In this document: piece after piece, positions 1 to 11,429 of the stretch
Layout of the letters: each line of letters starts with the position of its first letter
How positions within the stretch are numbered: position 1 is the first letter of the stretch
Source of the DNA: Melieria omissa
Lineage: Eukaryota > Arthropoda > Insecta > Diptera > Ulidiidae
DNA: 64,000 bases
Assembly: GCA_963971225.1 (NCBI GenBank)
Contig: OZ020269.1
Location: forward strand, 77,352,450-77,416,449
Direction of reading: 5' to 3'
The notes under the pieces: model-generated
What the model saw: only the letters and a program-made list of their open reading frames with translations
Databases searched by the model: none
Told to the model about the DNA's origin: nothing
Program-made: the position numbers and the translations under genes

Positions 1-644
1 GAATATTAATTTGTTGGTGCCTACTTACATAAATTAAACCAATAAATCAATCGTAGCTTTTGCTATAAGATGAGGGTCGAAAGGGCAAAATACTCAATTT
101 AACATTTTTGTTAATAGAGCACTATAAAGTTAAAGCCATCGCATCACAATCAGCCTAAAGCGAAGATAAAACCATTCACACAGAAGGCCGATCGCGTAAT
201 AATGTAAAACAAGCAAATCGCCCTTAAAGCTTTGAAAGTTTGAACCGTAAAATTTGCCATTCACTTCCTCATGCAGTGTGTACTTGTGAAAAATCATAAT
301 GAACTGTGGAATAGAAAAAGCAATAACTCTGCCAAATGTTGATTCAATAAATCTGCTTTTAAGTTGTGTACTTAGATACATATCTACACTACTGAACAAA
401 AAATACGTTAAAAAGTCAGTGAAAATGAAGAAAGAAAAATAAATAAAAAGAGTGCATGACGTTTTAGCTTATTACTCCGTTATTTTTTCAACGAACAACA
501 TATAATACTCAACCATTTAAATAGCAGAAGTAGAGGTAAAGGCGATAATGCCTCGAAACTACCGGAAAATGGATTCACGGGTTCCGATATAAGTTTTAAA
601 AGTTTAAAAGTTTTAGTACGCAGTTTTACATCTACATTGTCTAC
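1..644. other. AT-rich sequence without a recognised gene
   Basis: I see no convincing coding region, RNA gene or element boundary here. The longest open frame (130-399, minus) has no motif I recognise and reads like a chance frame. Confidence 0.5.
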
Positions 645-647
645 TTA

Positions 648-1130
648 GACCCGATTTCAATATGGTTGGTGAACCATTCACCGATGGTGAACTGCCGTTT
701 TCCGATTTCACAGTCTCTGGTTAACTAATTGTTAAACAGCCAATGTTGAATGATTAATCATCAATTTACCAAGAAATAAATCTGCTGATTTGTCAGCACT
801 CACAATTTGTGAAATGTGACAATATTTGGATTTAAGGAATTAAAAAATTATTACCATTTTTTCACCAGTTAAAGAAGTTTCGAATTTTTTTTTATGATGA
901 AAAAATCTCTTTTATTTTTCACGAAAATTCCAACGATAAATCTTTTTTTTTCTCAATACGTTTTTTTTTATTTCGTGATTTCAGCGTTTGTGCTCCCTCA
1001 CATAATTGCTGAATCAACTGTTCAGATAACCAGCCACTGTGAAAGCCAAAACTATTTAATCATTGGTTAACCATCATCTCTTGATTAAAGTTAACATTTA
1101 ACCGCCAGTTAACCACTGTAAAATCGGGCC
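648..1130. mobile_element. PIF/Harbinger-like MITE, TTA target duplication
   Basis: The ends are GACCCGATTT on the left and, read inward from the right, GGCCCGATTT. The element is flanked by the same trinucleotide TTA (645-647 and 1131-1133). A 3-bp TWA-type duplication with G/C-rich termini is usual for PIF/Harbinger MITEs. There is no coding capacity. The interior holds several GTTAAC/GGTTAAC-type repeats in both orientations, so the copy can fold on itself. Similar termini recur at 50049 and 60023. Confidence 0.65.
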
Positions 1131-1133
1131 TTA

Positions 1134-2999
1134 GACTTACAACATGCACTAAGTATTCGCAAATATTTGCACACAATATTTTGAAAAGTTGTTCATGAGG
1201 CTGCAACTCGATACTGAATATAAAACCTTTAACAAATTAACGTTTTCCTCTTTATTTAATTGATTAATTTTTTTACAAGTAAAACACAAAAACCTGTGGC
1301 CCTGGCATTGAATAAACGAGAATCGAAATAAAATTTAAATCAATTCGGGAAATAGCACAAATCGCGGCTGTGTAAAATCCGAAATGTCGGAATCGAATCC
1401 GCATGTCGGTCGGTAGGTGGAAGCGGCTGCTTCGAGGGAAGCTAACTTAAGCCATAGAGGCTTAAGGCTCAACATAATACAAAATCAGATCGCATTACTC
1501 GCAAAAATAGTTTGAGCTCTAAGTTTAGAAGCAATCCCAGTTTTAGTCCGTTCACTGAACAATGTCTCCGCACTGGGCTTGATAAACTTTACATATAAAA
1601 CAAAAATACGCTTCTAGCGCCAATGGTGCTTCAACAAGAACTTAGCTAGGTAGATACGAGTAGGTAAAACTAGCAGCTTCCATACGAGAGCAGACTTAGG
1701 TCAAAATTAAGTCCTTTGGGCACGACAAGGTAGCAAGTCTAGCTACTTAGAAAACTGGAAGTAGCCCAACTTTTCGACACATTCCAGGCCAGCTGATTGC
1801 GATAGCCACGGGTGGTTAATTTATGTTTCGTTGTAAATGTTAACGATAAATGTTAGCGTTTTCTCGTGAATAATTTATTTCAAGTTTGGTGCTGTTTTAA
1901 ACAAAGCAAATATTTTTCTTACCAAAGTTTAGAAATATTTCAGTGAACGCGTTCAGTTCAATTCTACTAACTACGGGCAAAAATCGCATGATAGCTATCG
2001 ATCACATTCACGCACTGAGTGTGATAGTTACTTACTTATTTGAATTTTTCTTTTGGATTTGGATTGGCTGCCTGAGAGTTATCCCGCAGGAGTTTTAGTT
2101 GCATAATTGCTTGAAGCAGAAGCAATAAGCAATATGTTAAATCCTTTACAATTCGAAATTTCTTTATCCATTGTTTTGTAAAGTTTTTTGTTTTTAAAAC
2201 AATGCTTAAAAAGCGCAATGTATAACTCAAAACGTAAAATGTATCGAATGCGTTGCTGCGAATAATGCTTGGCCTGGAGTTTGGCATTAAGAGTTTTTTC
2301 TGTTGCCGGCATAGGATGGGACAGGTGCAAAGCTGGTGATGGACGGATAGATGGCTTTTTCTTCAATATTTTTGCAACTCCTGAAGAAGTCGCTGGCTGA
2401 GCCAGTGTTGCCTAGATTTGGGGTTTATTTGTTTGAATTTGGGGGGAAATATTTTAGACATTTTTAATTTACGCCTTTTTAAATCTCTGTGGCCAACCAG
2501 GTTTCATTTTTGTTGCATTAACTGCTTGTTCAGATATATTGGCTAGTGGGTCCTTTTTTTAATTTCATGTACCAAATAGAATGAGAAATTTTCGTAAAAT
2601 ATTCATTTTATGCGTGCATTATAAATTGGAGTTGAAATTTTAGCTTTTAGGGTGAAATAGACTTCGTTTTAGGAGGATTGCTTGAAATCTATCAGCCACG
2701 CAAGATAATTTGACCCCAAAACCCCAAATAAAATCCCGGAGCCCCTGACGAGTCACTCCTGATGCGTGTGGCTCGGCGTTGCCCTGATGGAACACCATTC
2801 CTTTCCTCTTGGCCAAAGCTGTCTTTTGCGCCAGCTCACCGGGACTCGATCACGACTATTTTCGCTTGACGTTTTTGTAATTGGGGTTGACTGGGTTGCG
2901 ATTTGCAGATGGAAATTCGGCCCATGCGGTTTTTTGCGTCCACTCACGTGCCACCCATATATCGCGTATATTTTGTTTGTATCCATCTTATTTAAGTAG
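1134..2999. other. Unassigned intergenic sequence
   Basis: No gene or element could be supported. The open frames at 2036-2366 (minus) and 2753-3025 (both strands) show no domain I recognise. The 2700-3000 stretch is less AT-rich and resembles decayed coding sequence, but I could not assign it to a family. Confidence 0.4.
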
Positions 3000-4754
3000 T
3001 TTGGCTGATTCTTTCGACACGTCAAAAATATTGATCATGCCATCGAAGATCGTTCTTAATGAACATGCCCAGAACATCATCCATAACCAGGGTTGTATTT
3101 GGATGTGGGGAGACTCGTTTGTGGCATAACAACAATGTTCACTTGACCTCACTAGGAGATTGTTTGTATGTCAAAATATAAAATCAGAACAATCGTATGG
3201 GTACGTTTATTTTGACGACGGCACAACAACACGAACACCGAACACAGATGTCGCTGTCGCCAAGCTTAGAGCTAGTCACTATCTCGTAAGCAATTGTTAT
3301 CACAGCTTAAATTGGCAACATCGATTACTTGTTTGCATACTTTGTTCAGCTGCTTAATGAGCCAAATGCGTAATATTTGTTTATTTGGTAATTGCGTTAT
3401 CAAAATTAACGAACGATTTTAAATTATTCAATTCAAGCGCCACAAAACATATATAGTTGTTGTTCTGCTGCTGCTGCCATCATTGTAATCACGTTGCGAA
3501 CTACACCGCGGTCATGTGGCCGTGTTGCTGCTGTCGTCTATGTTTTCGGGGCCTAAATGTGTCTTTCATACGGCACCATTTCTCTTAATCTTCACAGACT
3601 TGGGGCGCTTTGTGAAGGAGTGTCAATGATACATGGTGCTGTCACGGGTAAAAATAATTCATAAAAATCTTATGAACGGCGCTCATAAACCTTTATTTAG
3701 AACTTTTTATGAAAAATGCATAAATTTTTGGATTTTTACATAAAATTGATGAAACAGTTCATACATGTTTATGAACGCGTTCATAAAATTTGTGAAACTT
3801 CGTTCATAAACCGTTTCATATAAGTCAATCTCACATTTTTGGTTCAGGTACGAGCCGAGCGGGCAGGCTACCTTTATTTTGAACTTTTTATGAAACATTC
3901 ATAAATTTTTGATTTTTTCATAACCTTTATGAATCAGTTTTTGAACACGTTCATAAAGTTTCTGATATTAGTTCCTAAACCATTCGTTCGGCCATGCCGA
4001 ATCCGAACGGCAATTGGCAGTTTTTTCTTTCACACTTGGAGGTTTTGTCATGGCCTGCCAAGCGCGCACTTGTGCGACTCTTGTAATTCTCATCTGCTTT
4101 ATGTGGTAAGCGATATAAGTAGATGAGCGTTTTTACCAGCCCAAGCCAGTGATGTTAACTGTAGGGAAAATTCCCTACATGTAGGGAATTTTAGCGAAAA
4201 TCGTGTGCGTAGGGAAAAAGAGGACAGATTTTTTAAAATTCACTAAATGTAGGGAATTTTCAAACAACCCTGGTTATGGAAAATTTTGAAGTCAAATTAG
4301 TCAAACTAAAAATTTTAACGATCAAATGTTGTTTCCCAATTTGTCAAAGTTGGCCAAATATGTTTCGGCACTACCACATTCTAATGCAGACTCTGAACGA
4401 ATTTTTTCGAACAAAAAAGGAACACATCAAGCCATGACAATTTGACTTCAATTTGTATAATTCGCTCTTACTTAGAAGACGAAGATATCACCTGTGTAAT
4501 TTTTCAATGTGAAGAACAGCACTTTAAGAAAATTTCATACACTGAGTAGTATGACCAGTGTTGCCGCTGAAAAATTTTAAAAAGTCGCAGAAAAAGTGTC
4601 ACAGCCGCAAAAAAAGTGTCAAGTGATCCAATTTTGTTATACCATGTATATAAGGATAAACTTTCATTATTTCACATTTCGAAACTCATAACTTTTAATA
4701 AATCCAAGGCCCAATATGCATGTTTCGTATTTACGTGATATACTTACTTATCCA

Positions 4755-5083
4755 GCAGCCGCCGTGGCTCAGTTGGTTAGTGCGCGGTCCAGCGAGTCGC
4801 ATGCAGAGCGACGCAAGATCGAATACTGCATGTAGTAACACCTAAAAAAAATAACGGGAAACTCGTTTTCTCTTTCGGTGGCTGTCCTCTCAGCTGGAAA
4901 TGGCAAACCTCTGAGAGTAAAAATTGCCTATGAAAAAGCTCCCAACCTGCCGTTCGGAACCGGCATAAAACTGTAGGTCCCTTCCACCCGCGTACAAAAT
5001 TCACACGCACAACACGGGTGGTTGCGGGAAGCTAGGCCTTAGTCTCGCGTAAGCGGGCTGTCGTGCCAATCAATTATTATTAT
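4755..5083 (+). mobile_element. tRNA-derived SINE with 14-bp target duplication
   Basis: The head contains an RNA polymerase III A box (TGGCTCAGTTGG, about 4765-4776) and a B-box-like block (AGATCGAATAC, about 4816). An unrelated body follows, ending in a short ATT repeat tail. The insertion is flanked by a perfect duplication TACTTACTTATCCA (4741-4754 and 5084-5097), as expected for LINE-mobilised SINEs. A second, older copy lies on the minus strand at about 33690-33958. Confidence 0.85.
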
Positions 5084-5371
5084 TACTTACTTATCCATTG
5101 GGAGCCATCAAAATTTATTTGGCACAAATAACTTAGGCAATGCCACAAAATAGCGCATTAATTCAGATTAGTTTTGTACATTTTGCGGGAAAACTTTGAC
5201 ATTATAAAAGGGTTGCAAGTAGTTTAAATGTTGCCAGACGTATAATATCTAAGTACTTAAGTGTCACCTTTGAAAAGTGAATACTAAACGGAAGGCATAT
5301 TTGAGTATTGAGTATTTTGAAACACGCAAAAATAAAAAAAATTAACTTTACGAAACAATTTTCAAAATGTA

Positions 5372-6899
5372 GGGGAATTCTTTGTAAGGTGCCACTCTTT
5401 GTAATGTGCCACTCCTACTCGATTTTGATGTTCCAGCAATCCAAACAAAAAAATTCCTACCGTCATTTAAGGTACAACATAAATTTTAATGCGGTTTTTA
5501 AGGGAAAAAAATGTAAAATTTGGTTAAGAAAAAACTTAAAAATAAAGCTGAAAGTTTTTGTTGCGGTGAAAAATAAATCAAATACGTCTAAAAAACTAAG
5601 GTAAATATCAGTGTTGGACTTAATTTGTAATGCTTTTTCATAATCCGAAATGATATCCGAGCATATCGTAAGAGAAGAACATTTATTCAATGATTTCCAA
5701 AATGGCGTGAAAATGTAAAATGGCACCTTTTTTTCTTTGTAAAGTGCCACCCCTCTTTTTTCATTTTATTTGTGATACTGTATCAGTAAAATGACATTTC
5801 TTGCTCGGAATCGTCATTAAAATGAATTTAACCCTTTGCAGCACGGTGGGAAGACGTATATCCCACCTAGAATACTACCACTTATCTTGAAAAGTTTTTA
5901 ACAGATTGATACAAAAATTGGTGTCCAGGGGTTTTCGGGGTCGCTGATCACGAATTTATTATCAGATTACCAAATTTCAAAATGGCGGATCCAATATGGC
6001 GGACCGAATTAGTGAAACTTATTCACATCTGTATGAAAATTGGTATACGGAGGTTTTCGAGGTTGCTGATTACGAATTTGATATCAGATTACCGAAATTC
6101 AAAATGGCGGATCCAATATGGCGGACCGAATTAGTTACACTTATTCATATCAATATGAAAATTGGTATACGGAGGTTTTCGGTTTTTTCACTAATTCTGT
6201 CGGCCATATTGGATCCGCTATTTTGAATTTCGGTAATCTGATATCAAATTCGTAATCAGCAACCTCGAAAACCTCCGCATACCAATTTTCATACAGATGT
6301 GAATAAGTTTCACTAATTCGGTCCGCCATATTGGATCCGCCATTTTGAATTTTGGTAATCTGATAATAAATTCGTGATCAGCGACCCCGAAAACCCCCAG
6401 GGCGACTATTTTCATTGAAAAAAAGTTATCTGAAAAATGTATGCTTCAAAGGGTTAAAGTGTTAGTCAATTTTTCTCTAATCCTATCATGAGGCAAAAAT
6501 TAGTTGTGTGTATTAATGTCCATATAGTTATTCGTTTAATTCGTTACCATTCAATATGCATATGGCTTTCGGTCATTTTCTATTCAATTCGAATTAAATT
6601 CAATAACCTTTCGTAAATTTTCTAAATCATGCATTTTTACTTGAGATATCTACGTCTTTTGCGATTTTTTTAGGGGATGGCACTTTACATTAAAAACTTT
6701 TAGGTTGTAGATTTTTAACACTTTGGGAAATTGGCTGGAAAATTAGTATTTACAAAAAATTCAAATGAGGTGTTTCCTTGGATCATAGCTCTTTAAACCA
6801 TCTTTCCATCGGTATATTAACATTGGCGATAAGTTAATTTTCTAACGAGTTATACGCAAAAAGTGCCACCATGTGGTGGCACATTACATAGAATTCCTT
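5372..6899. mobile_element. TA-flanked TIR element with GTGCCAC repeats
   Basis: The left end reads GGGGAATTCTTTGTAAGGTG and the right end, read inward, AAGGAATTCTATGTAATGTG. Both have TA immediately outside. GTGCCAC/GTGGCAC motifs recur near both ends (5390, 5408, 5745, 6670, 6862, 6876). The TA duplication points to the Tc1/mariner group, but no transposase is present. It contains the foldback element at 5832-6453, so the original was about 0.9 kb. Confidence 0.5.
5832..6453. mobile_element. TTAA-flanked foldback MITE (piggyBac-like)
   Basis: The ends are CCCTTTGCAGCA and, inward from the right, CCCTTTGAAGCA, each next to TTAA (5828-5831, 6454-6457). A TTAA duplication with CCC ends fits piggyBac-type elements. 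Most of the interior (about 5935-6400) is a nearly perfect palindrome with arms of roughly 230 bp around a short loop near 6165-6190. Each arm itself holds a direct repeat of about 120 bp built around 'aaaatggcggatccaatatgg'. A transcript would form a long RNA hairpin. Confidence 0.75.
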
Positions 6900-7277
6900 T
6901 ACATATAAACTTTTTGATAAAAAAAGGGGGCAAAAGTCGCATGATTTGGAAGAAAAGTGTCAAAATAAGCCTATTTTTAAAAAGTCGGTGTCAGGTGGCA
7001 TCGGTCTCCAAAAAGGGTCAATTTGACACTTTAGTCGCACAACGGCAACACTGAGTATGACCATAAATAATTAGTCTTAGTGTAATTTTTGTACTGATTT
7101 TTTTAATGTGATGAAATGGTATCTCAGTGCAAAGCACAATTTTTTTTATGTTGTTATGTTTCCATGTTTTAAATCGTATCTCAGTACAAAGCACAACTTT
7201 GTTTTGTTGATTTCATGTTGCAAATGAATTAAAAGAAGAATTAATAAATGTTATGGTTTTTACTTTTGCGACTTTTA

Positions 7278-8213
7278 CCTTGTGACCGAAAAGTTTCAGG
7301 AAATTTTAAATAAAACGCAAAATTCTTAATCTTCATCAATATTTATTTTATCTAATTCAAAATATGCTCCATTAGAAGCGATACACATATGCCAACGTTT
7401 CTTCCAATCATCAAAACATTTTTTATAGGCGCTTTCCGGTATGGCTTTGAGTTCCCTCTGCGAATTCTGTTTTACGTCTTCTATGGATTCAAAACGCGTT
7501 CCTCTGAGTGGTAATTTGAGTTTGGGAAACAGGAAAAAGTCACACGGTGCTAGATCAGGTGAATACGGTGGCTGTTCGATGGTATTTATTGAATGTTGGC
7601 CTTAAAATCGTTGATAATGTTGGCTCGGTGCGAGGGAGCATTATCGTCATGAAAAATCCATGAATTATCCTTCCACAATTGAGGCCGTTTACGGCGGATA
7701 TTTTCACGCAAACGTCTTAAAACACTCAAATAATAGTCTTTACCGACTCTTTGTCCTTCAGGGACGAATTCATGATGCATCACACCACGAATATCGAAGA
7801 AAACAATCAGCATTACCTTGATTTTCGAGCGACTTTGGCGTGGTTTTTTCGGTTTCGGCTCGTCTTTTCCTCTCCATTCCGATGATTGTTGGCTTGGTTG
7901 CATGTCGTACTCGTAGACCCATGTCTCGTCACCAGTGATGATGCGTTCCATGAAAGTTGGATCGAAATTGGCACGATCAAGCACGTCCTGTTCACGGTAC
8001 TCATTTTGAAGAAAATTCTCAACAAAATCGCAACGCACTACTCAGGTGAACTGGTTTCAACAGCTGCCGTAAACAAACTGTCTGACAGATCGCGCTCATT
8101 TTTGGCATAGTAATTAAGGACAGTGCTACCAACCTACAGAAACTTAAAATATCGAAAAATATACAGCGCGCGAATTTTAAATGAGAATTTCCGGAAACTT
8201 TTCGGTCACAATG
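7278..8213 (-). mobile_element. mariner element, internally deleted
   Basis: The terminal inverted repeats are about 30 bp (inner core TTGTGACCGAAAAGTTTC at both ends), with TA outside each end (7276-7277 and 8214-8215). At 936 bp it is about 350 bp shorter than a full mariner. The loss falls at the 5' side of the transposase, removing the helix-turn-helix region. It is inserted in hAT element 1. Confidence 0.85.
7326..8038 (-). pseudogene. mariner transposase relic
   Basis: The minus strand encodes the catalytic half of a mariner DD34D transposase: GDETWVYEYD, then HDDNAPSHRA, then, after a frame change near 7590, PYSPDLAPCDFFLFPKLK and a normal C-terminus ending at 7326. All three catalytic aspartates are still visible, but they lie in two frames and a stop follows FKANIQ. 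The DNA-binding N-terminus is missing. The normal role is cut-and-paste transposition at TA. This copy cannot make a working enzyme. Confidence 0.85.
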
Positions 8214-8569
8214 TATTCACAAAAAATTAAAAAAAAACCTTAAATATTACAAAATACTTGGAAAATAAGTGTAGGGAGTTTCGTAGGGAAAATTGCTGGA
8301 CAGCGTAGGGAAAAGTAGGGATTTTTTTCAAGTCGCGTAGGGATTTTTCAAAAAAAAAAGTTAACATCACTGGCCCAAGCTAGGAATCAAACCTAGAGCC
8401 TTTAGTATGAGAAGACAGATAAATCGAATTCAATTAAATAAATTATTTGTATTATTTTATTAATTTTTATATTATTTCATTGCAATTAATTGCCAATTTA
8501 TTTTTAACAGTCAAAGATGCGGGCGGCGGCCATATGCTGTTTGTTATAAAACGAAAATGTATACCAATG

Positions 8570-9538
8570 CGCAGTGATTCGTTCCATAGACAAAATTCAA
8601 AAAATTTATGGTCTCAGAATTTAACGATTTTGATGTCATTTGAAAGAAAAAACTCCAACTAAGAAAACCCCACAAAATCTGTGCAAAAAATCAATTAGTG
8701 TCTGTGCAAAAGCGACTCAAAGTTAAAACTTTTTTCTCAAAAAAATTGAAACACATATTTTCTGTTTTTTAGTCTATTGAGTAAAAAAACTTGTAAAAAT
8801 AAATGGTTACCAAGAAGTTGTTATAAACTTTTAATATAGAATAAGAAATGATGTGGCCATTTTCGCTTTTAATGTTTTCTCAAAAATTTGCAAAGCTGAG
8901 GCTTTTACATCACTTTTAAATCAAAATATTTTTCCAAATTAAAAATCTGACAAATTAAAAATCTGACAATCTTGGCAAAACTTAGAGGTAAATATCTAAA
9001 AAGTATGTGAAAGTATGTTCCTGGATTTTTTTTTTATTTTAAGAAGCATTCTTTGTCGGATAATGTAATTACATCCTCCGATATCTTCCGATCTCTGAAA
9101 ATAATTCAATTTGAAAAGTGGTCTAAACATGTATTTTCCGACAAAATTTATTTTATTTATGCCTAAAAGTATGCAATCAGCACGAATAATTATAAAATCT
9201 GCAAAAATGCAAAACATACATCTATAATTATCGTTTTTTTTGCAAAACCACAGGGTTCTAAGAAAATTTCTGTTACTCTTTGGAATAATCAATGCTGATG
9301 TTACCGATTAAATGTAAAATCTGAAAAATCTAGCCAACACACTTGTTGCTATAGCTTTCCAAAAATGACGAAATTTGCAATTTTAAGTCTCAGGCATTGC
9401 CAAACTGCAACAATTTAAGAAAAATCAAATGGAGATTTCAATTCAGCAGACCATGTTTAACTAGTATACCAATTTTTATGAAGAACGGACCACTCCTTCT
9501 AATTTTGTCCCGCGGTTGTATGGAGTCGAATCACCGTG
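8570..9538. mobile_element. Transib-like non-autonomous element, copy a
   Basis: The 5' end is CGCAGTGATTCG and the 3' end read inward is CACGGTGATTCG, flanked by the 5-bp duplication CAATG (8565-8569, 9539-9543). The termini match the V(D)J-type heptamer CACAGTG with one change each. Inside the heptamer, an ACAAAATT block lies 13 bp away at the 5' end and 23 bp away at the 3' end. There is no transposase. Copies b (14477), c (30651) and e/d (27282-34279) share the sequence over most of its length. Confidence 0.8.
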
Positions 9539-9988
9539 CAATGTTTTCAATTTTTAGGGATTTTGAATTTTAGGAATTTTTCTTATGAAAAAAAATCAAA
9601 CATTTTATGAATTTCGTTCATAACCGTTTGGGTTTATGAATAAGGCTTATGAATGAGTTCATAGAATTTATGAACGCATTCATAAGCGTTCGGCAAACCC
9701 GAAGGCTTATGAATGCGTTCATAAGCTTTTTGAATACATTCATAATTTTTATGAACGCATTCATGAGCCTTCGGAAAACCCGAAGATTCATGAATGCATT
9801 CATAAACTTTTTATGAACGCGTTCACTGGTTCAAAAATTATGAATATGTGCATACAGTTTATGCACAAATGCACAAATTTTTTGAACGTTTTTCGTTCCG
9901 TGTGTTGTACGCAAACGAGTAGATGGTATTCTTCGTCGACGAAAACAGGTTGTCGATAAAGATAAGGATTGAAGAGAGGACCGATCAC

Positions 9989-10098
9989 ATCACATGGTAC
10001 TTTAAAAAAAGAAAACGAAACATTTAAAAAGTGTTAAACTACCGGTTTATTTTAACAAATTATGTTCAAGGTGGTCCATCTATCTATATCTAAGTATG
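9989..10098. other. Short AT-rich spacer
   Basis: Nothing recognisable lies between the LINE fragment and the next repeat. Confidence 0.4.
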
Positions 10099-10620
10099 TC
10101 TATACTATTATATAAAAGCAAGTGTGACGTTTTTTGAGCCACAATCAGGCAAAAACCACTGAACCGATTTAGATGAAATAAGCACCAAACATTTTTTTAT
10201 CTGTGGGAATGGTACATAGGCTATATGAGAATGACCGCGCCCCCTTCTTACGCTCACTATGGTAACGAAACTCATCTATAGTCTGATTTTTTAAGGCAAT
10301 ATGGGTATCAAACGATTCAGCGTGTCATTGCGGCAAACATAGGCTATAATATAATCGGCCACGCCCACTTTCCGTGCCCACTAAACTTACAAAACAAAGC
10401 TATGTCTGAAAATTAATGTTGATGTAAAATGATTCTATGTTTCATAGCGGTAAACATAAGCTATATAAAGTTGACCACGCCCACCTTTTACGCCTTCCTG
10501 CAATGCCCATTATTATGACAGAAATTAACTGTGGTATATTTTTGCAAAAGAATATGGATATAGAAAAAATTTGCGAATCATTGCAGCAAATATCTATATG
10601 TTGTATATAAAAATTAATAT
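10099..10620 (+). mobile_element. Helitron-like non-autonomous repeat
   Basis: The left end reads TCTATACTATTATATAAA, like the 5' TC end of many insect Helitrons. A 'gaaccgatttagatgaaat' block follows, then loosely repeated units of about 120 bp. Each unit carries 'ataggctatat' and 'gaccacgcccac' (10215, 10340, 10450). The same blocks occur in the same order on the minus strand at 53440-54024. I could not find a clear CTRR 3' end, so the right limit is approximate. There is no coding capacity. Confidence 0.5.
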
Positions 10621-11252
10621 ATGCTTGTTTGTTGGTCCCACGATACTAAAACTCAAAACCTAGACAGCCGATTAGTTGAATTTTTCACGGAATGTTCGTC
10701 TTGAGTAAGTCTCGGTAAACCACATAATGCGAATACGTCCCGATAGTTAGGCGTGGCACCTCCCATACAACTTAAATTTGCAAAATGGAATATCTTCGGT
10801 ATGAAAACTCGGGCAGCATTAAAATTTGGTGCGGGGCCACCGTTTAGATGTGCTGTTTCACTGGTAAAACTTTTTGAGCGTTGGACAAGGGGCGTGGCAC
10901 TTTTAAAGCAACTAAAATGTATTGAATAGCTTTAGAACTACAAATCACACATCAAAGATTTACGATTTAGATGTGCTGTTCGACATGGGTAATGAGGTGG
11001 GTATTGGACGAGGGGAATGGCACCGCCCATAGAAATTTCAGCTTACGATTTACTGTGTTTATGCAAATAAATAATGATTTTTTGCTCTGCTTCAGTTGTT
11101 TCTTTTTGTTTTCGGGCCATATTTTAGTTTTTATAAAATTTTTGCCACAAGCAGCCCACTTCCAAATGTAAAAAATGTGACAATAATAAGTAACGGTATC
11201 TACCAAATGACAGCTGGATATATTATTGGTAGTTGGAACAAATTTAGAAATA
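10621..11252. other. Degenerate Helitron-like or unassigned sequence
   Basis: The segment starting near 10605 ('ttaatatatgcttgtttgttgg') resembles a second, more decayed copy of the same type of repeat and contains 'taggcgtggcacc'-like phrases. The open frames at 10967-11293 show no recognised domain. Confidence 0.35.
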
Positions 11253-11429
11253 CAGTATTTTTCACTTAAAGCGAACTTCGAGGGAAGGGGCAAAATGGTT
11301 CGTTTTAACCGAAAGTTCGCTTTAAAAGGGGTCCGTAATAAACGAAAAGAGAGAGCGCGTACTTTTAAAATTGGTTCGTTTTAAGCGGAAAATCGTTTTA
11401 AATGTGTTCGTTATAAGCGAAAAGCACTG
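11253..11429. mobile_element. pogo-like MITE (177 bp)
   Basis: It begins CAGTATTTTTCACTTAAAGC and ends CGTTATAAGCGAAAAGCACTG, with TA outside both ends (11251-11252, 11430-11431). CAGT ends with a TA duplication and 'TTAAAGCGAAC' repeats, four in both orientations, fit a pogo/Tigger-type MITE. It is non-coding. Confidence 0.6.

Larger units (their letters stand above)
4556..7053. mobile_element. hAT-type element 2, nested, perfect 8-bp duplication
   Basis: The left end is CAGTGTTGCCGCTG. The right end read inward is CAGTGTTGCCGTTG. The octamer AGTATGAC is present immediately outside both ends (4548-4555 and 7054-7061). It lies wholly inside hAT element 1, so it arrived later. Repeats of the type 'aaaagtgtca' and 'aaaagtcg' sit just inside both ends. 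No transposase frame is recognisable. It carries a SINE (4755-5083) and a 1.5 kb TA-flanked element (5372-6899). Confidence 0.85.
4147..8372. mobile_element. hAT-type element 1, perfect 8-bp target duplication
   Basis: The element begins CAGTGATGTTAACT and ends with the inverse, AGTTAACATCACTG. It is flanked by the identical octamer GCCCAAGC at 4139-4146 and 8373-8380. A CAGTG-type end with an 8-bp duplication is the hAT signature. Subterminal TAGGGA repeats lie at both ends (4160-4265 and 8272-8345). No transposase frame survives. It has been colonised by a second hAT (4556-7053) and a mariner relic (7278-8213), which together make up most of its length. Confidence 0.85.
3645..9900. mobile_element. 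TIR element with subterminal palindrome arrays
   Basis: This is the DNA that interrupts the LINE fragment. It begins CGGGTAAAAATAATTC, and its other end read inward is CGGAACGAAAAACGTTC, an imperfect TIR. The flanks (GTGCTGTCA left, TGTTGTA right) look like a decayed duplication of about 8 bp. Removing nested insertions (4139-8372, 8565-9538) leaves about 1.0 kb of original element. Both ends carry clusters of a 14-bp palindrome of the type ATGAACGCGTTCAT (left about 3670-3960, right about 9607-9830). No coding region is visible. An 8-bp duplication would fit hAT or P-type elements, but the family is not proven. Confidence 0.6.
3000..9988 (-). mobile_element. Jockey-type LINE fragment (copy 0), interrupted
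   Basis: The pieces 3000-3170, about 3555-3644 and 9903-9988 match, in order, the reverse transcriptase region of the larger LINE at 28003-28930. Shared stretches include the blocks around 'catgcccagaacatca', 'ggggagactcgtttgtg' and 'gcaaacgagtagatgg'. The fragment has lost its reading frame and carries an extra unmatched segment at about 3171-3555. Between 3644 and 9903 it is split by a 6.3 kb nested insertion. The coordinates cover the whole interrupted footprint. Confidence 0.7.

Noticed and set aside
2753..3025. Overlapping 77-90 codon frames as a gene
   Set aside because: Both strands are open because of base composition. I could not match either to a known family.
8570..9538. Tc1/mariner assignment of the CACAGTGATTCG family
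   Set aside because: An adjacent Tc3-like transposase at 27279 suggested it, but the duplications are 5 bp (CAATG, CACCG, CATTG), not TA, and the transposase belongs to the element that was hit.
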